Shown one piece after another: positions 38,362 through 49,919 of a DNA stretch of 64,000 nt. Source of the DNA: Acidimicrobiia bacterium (GTDB lineage: Bacteria; Actinomycetota; Acidimicrobiia; IMCC26256; JAOSJL01); assembly GCA_027494115.1 (NCBI GenBank), contig JAOSJL010000001.1, forward strand, positions 2,849,937 through 2,913,936, written 5' to 3'. Both the position numbers and the translations under genes were made by a program. The first letter of the stretch is position 1, and every line of letters starts with the position of its first letter. Under the pieces are notes generated by a model. It searched no databases. It worked only from the letters and a program-made list of their open reading frames with translations, and was not told the DNA's origin.

Positions 38362-38880
38362 TTACGTGCCTTTCGAGGGCTGCGACTCGTCCCTCTGGCC
38401 TTGGACCACGACCGGGCACGGAGCATGGCGAACGACGTAGTCGGACACCGATCCCAGCACTGCACGTCTGAAACCACTCCGGCCATGCGAGCCCATCACG
38501 ACGGCCGCCGAACCCTCGCTCTCGGCGAAGCTGCAGATGGCCCGGCCCGGGTCTCCTGTCAACACCTCGGTGCGGGCCCCGTCGAGGCCCAGGGCGGCCG
38601 CACCGTCCGTGACCAGGGCGCGTGCCTCCTCGAAGCGCTTGGCCTCAGATCTCTCGAACTTCTCGGGCGACATGGCCCCACCTGCCATCCCCGTGCCCGT
38701 GACCAGCGAGGGATCAGGCTCACCGATCACCGTCACGACAACGACCGGAATGTCGGGAGCCAGCACGGCGATGCCGTCTGCGACAGCGCGTCGGGAACGT
38801 TCCGGAATCGTCGAGACACACAACAGCGTTGTTTCCCATGGCACCTCCCAGTGAGCGACTCGTGCCGAAGGTAGCCGCAT
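38362..38880 (-). CDS. Universal stress protein (UspA family)
   Basis: 172 residues. The Rossmann-like fold reads TTLLCVSTIPERSR, PVVVVTVIGEP and VLTGDPGRAICSFAES, ending with the ATP-binding motif GSHGRSGFRRAVLGSVSDYV and HAPCPVVVQ. The start is uncertain: ATG 38880 has no ribosome site, and GTG 38844 has GGGAG right beside it. Usp proteins bind ATP and many are in the DosR regulon of mycobacteria; no DosR-like box was seen here. Confidence 0.85.
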   Translation of the reverse strand: MRLPSARVAHWEVPWETTLLCVSTIPERSRRAVADGIAVLAPDIPVVVVTVIGEPDPSLVTGTGMAGGAMSPEKFERSEAKRFEEARALVTDGAAALGLDGARTEVLTGDPGRAICSFAESEGSAAVVMGSHGRSGFRRAVLGSVSDYVVRHAPCPVVVQGQRDESQPSKGT

Positions 38881-39073
38881 CCGGGCTACTCAGGCGGCGG
38901 CGCCTGCGATCTCGTCAAGCGCCTGAGGCAGGCTCACCGCTCCCGTTTCCCGTTCTTCGACCATCGACGGCGAGTCCACGAGAATCCGAGAGGGTCAGAT
39001 TGACTCGCAGGGCTCGATGAGCTTTCGTCGTGTCAGCGTCGCATCCGCGTCACACCCGCGAAGGAGCTCCAAC

Positions 39074-40078
<1,005 letters not shown>

Positions 40079-40121
40079 GGTCCGCGACTGCTGCGCTGAC
40101 GCGTCGAAGGGTGGATTCCAC

Positions 40122-41433
40122 ATGCCCGAGTACTCCGACACCATCCTCGGCTCCGCCCCTCGTGACCCCGACCAGCAGTTCTGGGACCCCGAGATGCAGA
40201 CGATGGACCGCGAGCTCTTGCGCGAGCTTCAGGCCGAGCGGCTGCGAACGATGGTCGGGCGGATCATCGACCGACCCGTCCCCCTGTTCAAGCGCAAGCT
40301 CGACGAGGCCGGCATCGGCAACGCCGCTGACATCGAAGACGTCGACGACCTCGACGCCATCCCCCTGACCGTCAAGCAGGAGCTGCGCGACTCAGAGGCC
40401 GAGCACCCACCGTTCGGTGACTACCGATTCGACGTCACCAACGTGGTCCGCTTGGGAACATCGACGGGTACGACGGGCACGCCGACAGTTTCGTTGTTCA
40501 CCCGCCACGACATCTGGCTCGAGTACGAGTCGGCCGCCCGCAACTACTGGCGCAACGGATGGCGCCCGGGCATGACGGTGACCCACGCCCACCCGGCCTA
40601 TCTCTACGGAGGCGGCGCCATGCTCTCGGGATGCCTCGAGTACTTCGGGATGTGCAACATCTGGGTCGCGCCGCCCGACACCGATGAGATCGCCGAGCAG
40701 GGCATCAGGATGTGGGAGCGGCTGAAGCCCGACGTCTCGTTCGTCGCCTTCTCGCTGGGTCGGTTCCAGGAGGTGGCGGCCAAGATGGGCCTCGACCTAC
40801 AGACCGACGTGGGTCTGCCCGGCTACGACCTCCGGGGGATGGGCGACAAGGGCATGCCCCTCATGACGGCCGGGCTCGAGTGCTACGCGAACTCGAGCGG
40901 GCCTTGCGGCGTTGATCCCGGAGGTCATCTGCACGAGGACTGGGCGATCATCCAGGCGATCAATCCCCGTACCGGTAGAGAAGTACCCGACGGCGAGTGG
41001 GGCGACCTCGTCGTCACCACCCTCGATCGCGACAACGGGATGCTGCGCTACGACCTCGAGGAGGCCGTCGCCATCGTGCACGAGCCCTGTTCGTGTGGGG
41101 AGACCACCTACCGAGCGTTCTGGGGCGGCCGATTCAAGGACTTCATCGCCTGCCAGGACAAGCACTTCCAGGTCAACGAGGTCGAGCGAGCGCTGCGGCG
41201 CGTCGAGGAGGTGAAGACACCGAGCCTCGAGTACGTGGTGGTCAGGCCCGCCCACCATGACGCTCCACTTCTCGTGCGAGTCGAGCTCGCCGAGGGAGAT
41301 CGGGAGACGGTGGCGGCGCGCTGCGTTGCCGCCATCAGGGACGCGCTCGGCGTCGAGGCGACGGTCGAGATCCTCGAGCGCGACAGCCTGGAACGATCGG
41401 GGGTACAAGGCCACACGGCTCGTCGACGAGTAG
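40122..41433 (+). CDS. Phenylacetate-CoA ligase-like adenylate-forming enzyme, frame break at 3' end
   Basis: About 437 residues from ATG 40122. The PaaK-like adenylation core includes VRLGTSTGTTGTPTVSLFTR, the P-loop-like ATP-binding motif, then GMCNIWVAPPDTDE and LMTAGLECYANSSGPCG. CSCGETTYRAFWGGRFKDF is the second signature, and the C-terminal cap reads FQVNEVERALRRVEEVKTPS. An extra G in the run at 41399-41403 removes the stop; deleting it ends the protein at GYKATRLVDE, TAG 41431-41433. Without that correction the gene would read straight into the next ligase. It activates an aromatic or other carboxylic acid with CoA; the substrate is unknown. Confidence 0.83.
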
Positions 41434-41444
41434 GAGATCACGCG

Positions 41445-42972
41445 ATGGATCTCATCCATTCCTTGACGCTCGGCGACCTGCTGGCCGAACACCGACGCAG
41501 CTATCCGCAGCGAACGGCGCTCGTGTGCGGCGAGACGCGCGCCACGTTTCCCGAGATGGACGATCGGGTGAACCAACTGGCCAACGCTCTCCGAGCCCAG
41601 GGCGTCGACCAGGGCGATCGCGTGCTGTGGCTGGGCCAGAACTGCCACCGACTTCTCGAGGGCCTGCTGGCGACAGCCAAGCTGGGTGGGGCCTTCTGCC
41701 CCGCCAACTGGCGCCAGAGCGCAGCCGAGATGGCCTTCATCCTCGAGGACCTCGACCCCGCGGTCGTGATCTGGCAGGAAGCCGAGATCGGCGAGACCGT
41801 CGGGGCAGCGCGCGCATTGCACGAGTCGGGAGCACTCTGGATTCAGCACGACGCCGTGGGAGAGGGCAGCTACGAGGCGCTGGTCGCCGATGGCTCCCGT
41901 GACGATCCGGGCGTGAGCGTGGACCCGGCGAGCTCGGTGCTCGTCATGTACACCGCCGCGTTCACCGGTACTCCCAACGGCGCCCAGCTCAGCCACACCG
42001 CGCTGTTGGTCCAAGACCTGGTTATGGGCATGATGCAGGAGATCGGGAGCGACTACGTCTACCTGAACAGCGGCCCGCTCTTCCACGTCGCCACGTTCAT
42101 GACCACGATGGCCACCTTCCACTTCGGCGGAACCAACGTCTTCACGCCCCGGGTCGACGCCGAGGAGATCTGCCGACTCATCGAGTCGGAACGCTGTACC
42201 GGTGCGTTCGTCGTCGGGCCGACCATCTCCGAGATCCTCCGAGATCAACAAGGATCACTCCTACGACCTCACGTCGCTGCGGACGTTCGCGGGCGGACGC
42301 CGCTGGAACGAGATGATCACCGTCGACACGAGCCCGTGGGCCACGAAGCCCGCCGGGTTCGGCCAGACCGAGGTCATGGGGATGCTGACCCTCAACGCCT
42401 GGGGTGGTGAACAGGTCGGCACGTCGGGAAGGCCGATGCCGATGGCCCAGGTGCGCATCGTCGACCCCGACGGCAACGAGGTCGAGCCGGGCGAGACGGG
42501 CGAGATCACAGCTCGGGGCCCGACCGTGATGAACGGCTACCTCAACCGCGACCAGCTGAACACCGCGCGGCGGCGGGGCGGCTGGCACCACACCAACGAC
42601 CTCGGCCGGCGGGAACACGACGGATCCATCAGCTTCATCGGGCCGAAGACACGCATCATCAAATCGGCGGCCGAGAACATCTACCCGGCCGAGGTCGAGT
42701 CCTGCATCGGGTCCCACCCCGCGGTGCAGGAGAGCGCGGTCATCGGCGTGCCCGACGACACGTGGGGCCAGAGCGTCCTGGCCATCGTGGTGCTCCGGGA
42801 CGGCGAGGAGGCCACGGCCGAGGAGATCATCGAGCACTGCCGGGTCGGCATCGCCTCCTACAAGAAGCCCCGCACCGTCGAGTTCGTCGACTCGCTCCCC
42901 CGCAAGGGATTCCCGATCGACTACGAGGCACTCGACGTGCGTTTCGGAGGTGGCGGGTATCCGGGAACGTAG
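41445..42972 (+). CDS. Acyl-CoA synthetase (AMP-forming), one frame break
   Basis: About 509 residues from ATG 41445 with AGGAG eight bases upstream. Motifs: FPEMDDRVNQLANALRAQGV, then the P-loop-like VMYTAAFTGTPNGAQLSHTA, with Phe-Thr-Gly-Thr in place of the usual TSGTTG start, then FVVGPTISEI. After a one-base deletion at about 42236-42241 the frame resumes at EINKDHSYDLTSLRTFAGG. GFGQTEVMGMLTLNAWGG and RGGWHHTNDLGRREHDG complete the A5-A8 region, and the C-terminal Lys is in LPRKGFPIDYEALDVRF. It ligates an unknown acyl chain to CoA, likely an intermediate of the same pathway as the PaaK-like gene just before it. Confidence 0.83.
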
Positions 42973-43013
42973 GGCCGGAGGGGTGTCGGTTTCGTGGCCG
43001 GCATCAGGCCCTC

Positions 43014-43042
43014 TTGACATTATGGGCCTCAGGGAGTAGTTC
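43014..43042 (+). promoter_or_regulatory. Sigma-70 type promoter before the diiron gene
   Basis: TTGACA (43014-43019), 17-b spacer and TAGTTC (43037-43042), followed by the palindromic operator at 43053. This is one of the clearest promoters in the window. Confidence 0.6.
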
Positions 43043-43052
43043 TTCCCAAAGA

Positions 43053-43072
43053 GTATGACGTTCGTGTCAGGT
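43053..43072 (+). promoter_or_regulatory. Operator GTATGAC-N6-GTCAGGT (regulon site 1)
   Basis: The right arm GTCAGGT is identical to the operator at 49987 and the inner TGAC-N6-GTCA is symmetric. It lies just after the -10 box, where a bound repressor would block transcription. The other two sites are at 49987-50006 and 55930-55949. Confidence 0.5.
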
Positions 43073-43092
43073 CTCCAGAAGGGGTGCCGACG

Positions 43093-44246
43093 ATGACCAC
43101 GACCATCCGCGAACCGAAGACGCCCTCCCCCGAGAAGTACGCCGAGCAGGTCGGGCAGCGGCCGTACGCCCAGCAGGTGCGCAAGGGCGACTTCGACCTG
43201 ACCTGGTGCCGGGCCGAGCCCGGCGAAGGCGTCTGGGGCCAGTGGGGGATCAAGGCCGAGCCCTCCAGGCGGGGAATGACGCTCATGGACATCGAAGAGG
43301 CTTCGGGGCTCTCCCCCGGGCCGCAGGGTCCGGCCAGCGTCGCACCGCGCGGCGCCGGCAGCGAGCCGGGGCTCGGGCCCCGCGAGTGGGACCTTAACGA
43401 GAAGCACGAGCTGTGGGCCGACAACCTCGTCGCCCTCTACGAGGAGGCGACCAGTCGGCAGTGGCGCGCCACCGAGGACATCGACTGGCAGCTGATCGAG
43501 TCGCTCCCACCCGACCTCGAACGAGCCGCATGCCAGTTCAACACCTTCCTCACCATGGGCGAGTACCTGGTCAACGACGTGCTCGCACCGTGGCTCCCGG
43601 CGTTCAACACCTACTACCACGAGATCAAGCTGTTCCTCGCCACCCAGCTCATGGATGAAGCGCGCCACACCGAGGTGTTCCGCAAGCGGATCTTCGCCAA
43701 CGGCGGCGGGCTGGGGATGACGCTCAACCTCGGAAACGCCCTCGCGGCGATCGGGGCGACCGAGATGGGCAAGGGGGCGAGAACAAGCTGTTCTCGACCT
43801 GGGACCACGTCTCGTACGCCATCCATGTCGTCTTCGAGGGGGCGATCCTGTCGATGTTCCGTTTCGGCGAGTACCTCGGCAAGACCGACCTCGACAAGCA
43901 GATCTTCCGGATGGTGATGCAAGACGAAGCCCGCCACGTCGCCTACGGCACGATGCACCTCCAGTTCCTGCTCGACAACGCTCCCGACCCCGACGCCCAG
44001 CGCCGGCAGCTGCACGAACTGGCCACAGCATCGGAGATGTTCTTCCTCGACCTGTTCTTCATGCACCCGGCGACCGTGGAGTCGTCCTCCATCCTCGCCG
44101 GCGACGGATTCGACGGCATCGAGAAGGGCCTCGAGATCTACAAGATGGCGTACCGCAAGATGCGCGAGGAATACCTGCTGCGTACCGAACTGGCCGGCCT
44201 GGATCGTCGGGAGAAGTGCATGTTCCCGCCCGATCTGCCCTTCTGA
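43093..44246 (+). CDS. Ferritin-like diiron protein (R2/AurF-like), one frame break
   Basis: About 384 residues. ATG 43093 is chosen because AGAAGGGG lies eight bases upstream. Diiron ligands are seen in two ExxH motifs, LMDEARHTEVFRKRIF and MQDEARHVAYGTMHL, with further Glu in FLTMGEYLVND and VVFEGAILSMFRFGEYLG. The frame breaks by one missing base at 43773-43780, joining ATEMGKGA to NKLFSTWDHVSYA. Members of this superfamily include ribonucleotide reductase R2 and diiron oxygenases; the lack of a nearby nrdE and the catabolic setting favour an oxygenase or desaturase. Substrate unknown. Confidence 0.78.
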
Positions 44247-44321
44247 GCTTCTGAGAGCGCCGGCACGAACCGACGACCGATTCGACGCCGGACAGTACGG
44301 ACCGCACGAACAGGAGGCACG

Positions 44322-44762
44322 ATGACAACCACCACGACCGAGACTCTCGACTTCCCGTCGGTGCAGTGGTTCCGGGCCTTGGCCGATGCGGTCGCCGCCG
44401 ACTCGCAGCGCTACCGGCACCTCGGCACGACCGACTGCACCGTGGCTCTCCAGGTCGGCAACGCCGGGTTTCGCCTCACGTTCGAAGCCTTCGGCTGCAG
44501 CGACGTGGCCGACTGGGACGGCCGCGAGCCCGTCGACTGCGTCGTCAGTGCGGACGCCGACGACTGGCGCGAGCTCATCGAGCACATCCAGGCCCACGGC
44601 CGGGCCGACATCGACCACACCCTCAACAGCTTGGTCCTCGCCGGCGACCGCTTCCGGCTCACCGGTGACGAGCAACTGGGGATCGACAACTTCTACCGTT
44701 ACAACGCCACGCTCCAGGCCTTCATCGAGGAAGCCGCCGGGGTACCGACCCGGTTCACCTGA
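44322..44762 (+). CDS. SCP2-like sterol-carrier-type protein, putative
   Basis: 146 residues, 75 b after the diiron gene. A central segment resembles the SCP2 hydrophobic pocket: VALQVGNAGFRLTFEAFG, VSADADDWRELIEHIQAHG, then HTLNSLVLAGDRFRLTGDEQ. These domains bind acyl-CoA or sterols. It probably carries the substrate of the surrounding ligases and diiron enzyme. A structural prediction would be the decisive test; similarity is by eye. Confidence 0.5.
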   Translation: MTTTTTETLDFPSVQWFRALADAVAADSQRYRHLGTTDCTVALQVGNAGFRLTFEAFGCSDVADWDGREPVDCVVSADADDWRELIEHIQAHGRADIDHTLNSLVLAGDRFRLTGDEQLGIDNFYRYNATLQAFIEEAAGVPTRFT

Positions 44763-44767
44763 TCGGG

Positions 44768-44785
44768 GCGCGCTCTCGAGCGCGC
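44768..44785. terminator. Bidirectional hairpin terminator
   Basis: GCGCGCTC-TC-GAGCGCGC, an almost continuous palindrome between the convergent genes ending at 44762 and 44790. Confidence 0.55.
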
Positions 44786-44789
44786 GCTC

Positions 44790-46852
44790 TCAATCGAGGG
44801 TGAGGACGTAGTTTCCGGCGTCGTCGACTCGGGCGGAGCTGTCCGGTGGCAGAACGACGACGGTGAACGGTTCCTGTACGAGGGCCGGGCCGGCGATCTC
44901 GGCACCGACGGCCAGTCGGGGGCCGTCGTATACCGGCGTGTCGACCATCTCATCGCCGAAGTACGCCGGTCGTGAGCCGAGTCGAGCTGATTCGGCGTCG
45001 CGCTCGGTGCCCAGCGCGGCGAAGCGCTCGGGCTTCGGCGTGAGACCCCGGGCAACGACGCGCACGCCCCGCACCAGCGGCTCTTGATCACGGAAGCAGA
45101 AGCCTCGCTCGGCCTCGTGCTCCGCATGGAAGCGCTCCGCGAGCCCGTCCAGGTCCGAATCGCGGAAACCCTCGCCCCCACCGGCCGGGATGCTCATGTC
45201 GAAGCTCTGGCCCGAGTAGCACATCTGGACGAAGACGCTGATGTCGAGCTCGTCGTCGGAAAGCCCCGTGGGCTCGAGTTCCTTCCTGGCTTCGCCGACC
45301 AGATCGGAGTGCAGGCTCCGCAAGCGCTCGAGGTCGATCCGGGAGAGCGGCGCGACGTAGGACTGGACGAGATCCACGAGATAGTCGGCAACGAGCACGC
45401 CGAGAGCCGAGAACGCGGGGGCGACCTTGGGCACGAGGACCCGGTGGATACCGAGCTCGTTGGCGATGGCCCAGCCGTGGACCGCCCCGTTGCCACCGTG
45501 GGCGATGAGCGACATCTCACGCGGATCAGCGCCGTGCGACGCGAGGATCCGACGCGTCTCGTTGGCCATGTTGGCGTTGACGATCCGCTCGATGCCCCAT
45601 GCGGCCTCGACCACGTCGACTCCGAGCGGCTCGGCGACGTCGCGACGGATCGCCTCACGCGCGGCGTCGACGTCGAGCGTCATTCGCCCGGCTGCGAAAC
45701 CTTCGGTGGGGAGATAGCCGAGCACCGCGTCGGCGTCGGAGACCGTGGGCGCGTTCCACCACGCCCGTAGCAGACCGGACCGGGCTGGGAGCCCGCGCTC
45801 TCGGGCCCGACGAGCAGTGTCCCCTGGCTGACCCGGGCAATCGATCCCCCACCCGCACCGACGCTCTCGACATCGACCATCGGAAGCCCGATGTAGTAGC
45901 GGTAGCGCCAGTTCCAGTCGGTCTTGATCTCGGGCTTGTCGTCGCGTACCAGGCAGACATCGAAGCTCGTGCCGCCCATGTCCATGGTCACGAAGTCGCT
46001 CACCCCCGCGCGCGAGGCCGCGAGCGCCGAGCCCATCACCCCGCCGGTCGGCCCGGAGGCGAGCAGCGTGACCGCGCGTCGGGAGACGTAGTCGGGGGGC
46101 ATCACCCCTCCGGTCGATTGCATGATGAGCAACGGCCCGCCGAAACCCGTCGCCCGCAGCTTCTCCTGCAGATGCGTGACGTACGAAGCGATCCTCGGCG
46201 CGACGTACGCGTTGACGAGCGTGGTCGACGTGCGCTCGAACTCGGGACCGCGGGGCATCACCTCGTGTGAGAGCGAGATGTTCTCGACGTCGGGGAACTC
46301 CTCGCGGATGATCTCGGCCGCGCGGCGTTCGTGCGCCGGGTTCACGAAGCTGAACAGGAACACGACCGCGATCGAACGTGCGCCCAGCGTGCGCAGGCGT
46401 TGCACACCTCTGCGCACTGCATCCTCATCGAGCGGCTGGACGACCTCGCCCTCGAAGTCCAGACGCTCGGGAATGGCGATCCGGGCTCGCCGCCGGGCGA
46501 TCGGCGACGGGGGCGGGAACGCCGGGTCCCAGATCTGCTCTTTGAAGCCCCGCCGCAGCTCGATCTCGTCGCGATGGCCCTTTGTGGTGAGCAGGCCCGT
46601 CGGCGAGCCGTTCATCTCGATCATCGTGTTGTCCGCAGTCGTGGTGCCGTGCACGACGATGTCGAGGCCTGCGCAGAACTCCGAGAGCGACACGCCGAAG
46701 CGATCGGCGAGCTGACCGAGGCCGGTCATCACCCCGGTCGACTGGTCGTCGGGAGTGGTGGGCGTCTTGTCGAGCACCACCTCGCCGTCGGACGTCACAT
46801 AGATGAGGTCGGTGAAGGTGCCCCCGACGTCGATACCGACCCGAGTACCCAT
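44790..46852 (-). CDS. Hydantoinase/oxoprolinase A-type subunit (HyuA), one frame break
   Basis: About 686 residues when joined. The N-terminus GIDVGGTFTDLIYVT is the ASKHA ATP-binding loop; VVHGTTTADNTMIE, MQSTGGVMPPDYVSR and ASGPTGGVMGSAL follow. A missing base at about 45752-45757 separates CYGRGG from the rest, which reads VLGYLPTEGFAAGRM, then ETRRILASHGADPREMSLIA. Family members hydrolyse hydantoins or 5-oxoproline or carboxylate ketones (acetone, acetophenone) using ATP. Joined stop-start with the B subunit gene at 46852. Confidence 0.88.
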
Positions 46853-48669
46853 CAGAGTCCCTCCCCCACCGAAGCGGCGCGTTGGCGCTCCCGCAGCTCC
46901 TCGGTCGCCTTCTCGTCGATCGCGAGCGTCAGTTCCTCGAGCGATCCGGTGAGCACCACCCCGTAGTCGCGCTCGGCACCCTCGACGCTCACGTACTCGT
47001 CGAGCACGTCGTCGAGCACGGCCTGCGGATCACGGTCGAGCGGATCGCCCCAGCCGCCACCACCGCCGTAGTCGTAACACGTACGCTGCCCGGCCTCCAT
47101 CGGGACCCAGTCGGCCGTGTGGGCAACGACGAACGGGTCGTCGGAGCCGTCGCGGATCGTGAGCTTGTTCGGTGCACCCGGTTTCCCGCCGGCAATACCG
47201 GGGATCGGGTACTTCATGCCCACGACATACGTGTAGACCTTGCAGGGAACGCGGGTCTCCTTGACGTAGTGCGCTCCGCAGAGGCCGCGCCACTGCCCGG
47301 GGCCGCCCGAGTCGGTGCGGTAGTCGCGCTCCCACTGGATCGAAGGGAAGATGCTCTCGTTGATCTCCGACGTCGCCTTCCACAGGTTGCCGAAGCTGGC
47401 GTTCTGCATTCCCCAGCCGTCGACACCCTTGGCCGCGCCGCAATAGCCGGCGTGCACCTCGGCCGAGTGGTCGGTGAACGATTCACCGGTTCTCGGATCC
47501 TTGCCGACCATGATCGTGGGTATCCCCGTCTTGTACACCTGCGGTACCGCCCGCTCCGGTGCCACCTGCGCCAGCGCGAGCGCGACGGCTTCGCCGACCT
47601 CAGTGCCGGGATGGTGGGTGCCGGCGCTCACGGGCTTGCCGAACGCCGGGTTGAGCACACATCCCTCGGGCACGACCAGCTCGATCGCCTCGAAGAACCC
47701 CTCGTTCTTGGGGATCTCGGGACTGGTGATGGCCGCGATCTGGGACGCCGTGTAGCAGCGTGTGTTCCCGTAGCTCGACCACGCCTGGAGATCGTCACGG
47801 CTGTCGGTTCCGGTGAAGTCGATCTTCAGGCGATCGCCGTCGACGGTGGCGGCCACGTGAATGTGGATGTCGGGGTTGGCCCACGGGTCGTGATCGACGA
47901 AGACATCGGCCTCGTACGTTCCGTCGGGCCAACGTGCGACCTCTTCGCGAAAGCGACGCTTGGTCGAATCGATGAAGGAGTCCACAGCGGCCTCGACCGT
48001 GTCGGCGCCGAAGCGCTCGAGGATCTCACCCAAGCGCGCTGCGCCGAGATCCGCCGCGCCCATCTGGGCCCGCAGGTCACCCAGGTAACCGGCTGAGCGG
48101 TTGTTCGCCGCCAACATGTCGAGCACATCGCGACGCTCCGAGCCCCGATCCGAGACCTTCATGACCGGGACCCGCAGCCCCTCGCCCCACACGTCCTTCA
48201 CCGTGACGTTGTAGCCGCCCGGAACCGAGCCACCGGTGTCGCCGTGGTGACACTGGATGCTGGCCATGAGCACCCGCCGCCCCTCCGCGAAGACCGGAGC
48301 GAAGACGTTGTAGTCGGGAAGGTGGCCGCCACCGTGGTAGGGATCGTTGGCCAAGAAGACGTCGCCGGGATGGATGTCGTCGCCGTAGTACTCGACAGCG
48401 AAGCGCACCGGGAGCGACGACGACAGCATGAGCTGGGGAACCCCGACCGAGACCGCGGCGTAGCGGCCGTTGCGGTCGAGGATCGAGGCGTTGCGCTCGT
48501 TGCTCTGGTTCAGGATCGGCGTGGTGGCCGTGCGTGACACGTAGACGGCCATCTCGAAGCTGATCGTCTCCATCGCGCCGCGGATCACCTCGGCGGTGAC
48601 CGGGTCGACGCTCGCGCCACCGCTCAGCTGTGGTCGGGGCCGACCCAGCGCTTCGAGATCAGCTCTCAC
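46852..48669 (-). CDS. Hydantoinase/acetone-carboxylase B-type subunit (HyuB)
   Basis: 605 residues from GTG 48669 with GAAGGGAG about eight bases upstream. Typical motifs: DPVTAEVIRGAMETISFEMA near residue 22, PILNQSNERNASILD, HPGDVFLANDPYHGGGHLPD, QCHHGDTGGSVPGGYN and the C-terminal CYDYGGGGGWGDPLDRDP. The B subunit carries most of the active site and pairs with the A subunit, whose start codon shares bases with this stop. No biotin or zinc gamma subunit is present. The two would open a ring or carboxylate a ketone in the island's pathway. Confidence 0.9.
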   Translation of the reverse strand: MRADLEALGRPRPQLSGGASVDPVTAEVIRGAMETISFEMAVYVSRTATTPILNQSNERNASILDRNGRYAAVSVGVPQLMLSSSLPVRFAVEYYGDDIHPGDVFLANDPYHGGGHLPDYNVFAPVFAEGRRVLMASIQCHHGDTGGSVPGGYNVTVKDVWGEGLRVPVMKVSDRGSERRDVLDMLAANNRSAGYLGDLRAQMGAADLGAARLGEILERFGADTVEAAVDSFIDSTKRRFREEVARWPDGTYEADVFVDHDPWANPDIHIHVAATVDGDRLKIDFTGTDSRDDLQAWSSYGNTRCYTASQIAAITSPEIPKNEGFFEAIELVVPEGCVLNPAFGKPVSAGTHHPGTEVGEAVALALAQVAPERAVPQVYKTGIPTIMVGKDPRTGESFTDHSAEVHAGYCGAAKGVDGWGMQNASFGNLWKATSEINESIFPSIQWERDYRTDSGGPGQWRGLCGAHYVKETRVPCKVYTYVVGMKYPIPGIAGGKPGAPNKLTIRDGSDDPFVVAHTADWVPMEAGQRTCYDYGGGGGWGDPLDRDPQAVLDDVLDEYVSVEGAERDYGVVLTGSLEELTLAIDEKATEELRERQRAASVGEGL

Positions 48670-48702
48670 GATGAAGCTCCCTTCGTCGTCACTGCACCAT
48701 CC

Positions 48703-48727
48703 GTCGAAGGAGTATGTCGAAGGAGTA
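48703..48727 (-). repeat. 13-bp tandem duplication GTCGAAGGAGTA(T)
   Basis: Two copies in the short leader between the amidohydrolase and HyuB genes. It carries no obvious operator symmetry and may simply be slippage. Confidence 0.4.
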
Positions 48728-48751
48728 CCGGTTCCGAACCGTCACCCATCG

Positions 48752-49906
48752 CTACGGACGGTAGCGGACCCCCTCGGGAAAGTCAGCCGGGTCGAGGTCG
48801 AGGCCGTAGATCCGCTCCGCGTTGGTCTGGAGCATCTTCTGCTGCTCGTCGGCAGGCACCCCGGCGAGAGAGGTCTCGATGGCCTTGCGCGAGTGTGGAT
48901 AGGTCGAGGTCGGATGGGGGAAATCGGCCTCCCACATGATGTTGTCGACTCCGATGCTGTGCCGGAGCGTGATCCCGGTCGCTTCGAACCAGAAGTTCAC
49001 GTAGATCTGACGATGGAAGTACTCACTCGGCCGAACCGACATACCCTCGTCCCACAGGTGCTGAGACTCGTACTGGTGGTCGGCGGTCTCGAGCATGTAG
49101 GGCACGAAGCCCAGGCCGCTCTCGACCGAGATGAAGTTGAGCTTCGGGAACCGGTCGAGCACACCCGAGAAGATCAGGTTGCCGATCGCGGACAGGTTGG
49201 ATGTGATGGCACCCACCGACACCATCGCCAGGCGCCGGAAGTTGTCGTAGCCGTTCCAGATGTCGAGGTTGACCCCACCGGAGCCGATGTGCAGCGCGCA
49301 CGGCATGCCCAACTCCTGGAGCGTCGCCCACAGCGGGTCCCAGTACCCCTCGTTGAAGTGAGGGAAGCCGAAGTTCTGCGGTGCCGCCGTCCACACGATG
49401 GCCTTGTGGCCCAGGCCGTGTGCGCGGCGGACCTCCTCGACGGCGAGGTCGACGTCCCACATCGGTGCCAGACACTGAGAGACGTAACGCGGGCTCACGC
49501 CGGTCCACTCCTCGGCCAGGAAGTCGTTGTAGGCGCGGATGCAGGCGAGGCGTAGCTCGGGCGATCCCTCGGTGGACACGTAGGGACCGCCACCGAACCC
49601 GGAGTTCTGGGGAAAGAGCACCTCGACGGCGACACCGTCCTCGTCCATCGTCTCGAGGCGCGCCTTGGCGTCGTGTACCGCCGGTGGAGCTTCGTCGTAG
49701 GTCTTGATCGCGCCCCGATCGGGCAGCATCGCCGCCGCCCCGGTCCCGACGATCCGCACCTTCTTCCCGGCGAAGACCCAGGTGTCCTCACCATCGCGGT
49801 TCTCCAGGTGCATGCAGTCCTCACGGAACTGCTTCGGCACCCGTGAGGTGAAGGTGTCGGGCTTCTCCCACGCGTGGTCGTCGGTCGAGATCGGCAGGAT
49901 CTCCAT
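48752..49906 (-). CDS. Amidohydrolase family 2 (ACMSD-like) protein 1
   Basis: 384 residues from ATG 49906 with GAGGAGG six bases upstream. The N-terminal STDDHAWEKPDTF gives a metal-binding Asp-His region. QCLAPMWDVDLAVEEVRRAH and NFGFPHFNEGYWDPLWATLQ, then MPCALHIGSGGVNLDIW (His ligand), and ISVESGLGFVPYMLETADHQ follow. The C-terminal Asp is in NIMWEADFPHPTSTYPHSR. This family includes decarboxylases and hydrolases of ring-fission products. A paralogue lies at 54548. The promoter and operator are at 49987-50038. Confidence 0.87.
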   Translation of the reverse strand: MEILPISTDDHAWEKPDTFTSRVPKQFREDCMHLENRDGEDTWVFAGKKVRIVGTGAAAMLPDRGAIKTYDEAPPAVHDAKARLETMDEDGVAVEVLFPQNSGFGGGPYVSTEGSPELRLACIRAYNDFLAEEWTGVSPRYVSQCLAPMWDVDLAVEEVRRAHGLGHKAIVWTAAPQNFGFPHFNEGYWDPLWATLQELGMPCALHIGSGGVNLDIWNGYDNFRRLAMVSVGAITSNLSAIGNLIFSGVLDRFPKLNFISVESGLGFVPYMLETADHQYESQHLWDEGMSVRPSEYFHRQIYVNFWFEATGITLRHSIGVDNIMWEADFPHPTSTYPHSRKAIETSLAGVPADEQQKMLQTNAERIYGLDLDPADFPEGVRYRP

Positions 49907-49919
49907 GTCGGGCCTCCTC

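Noticed and set aside
40122..42410. A 762-codon PaaK/acyl-CoA synthetase fusion
   Set aside because: An extra G at 41399-41403 best explains the read-through, and each half has its own start signals.
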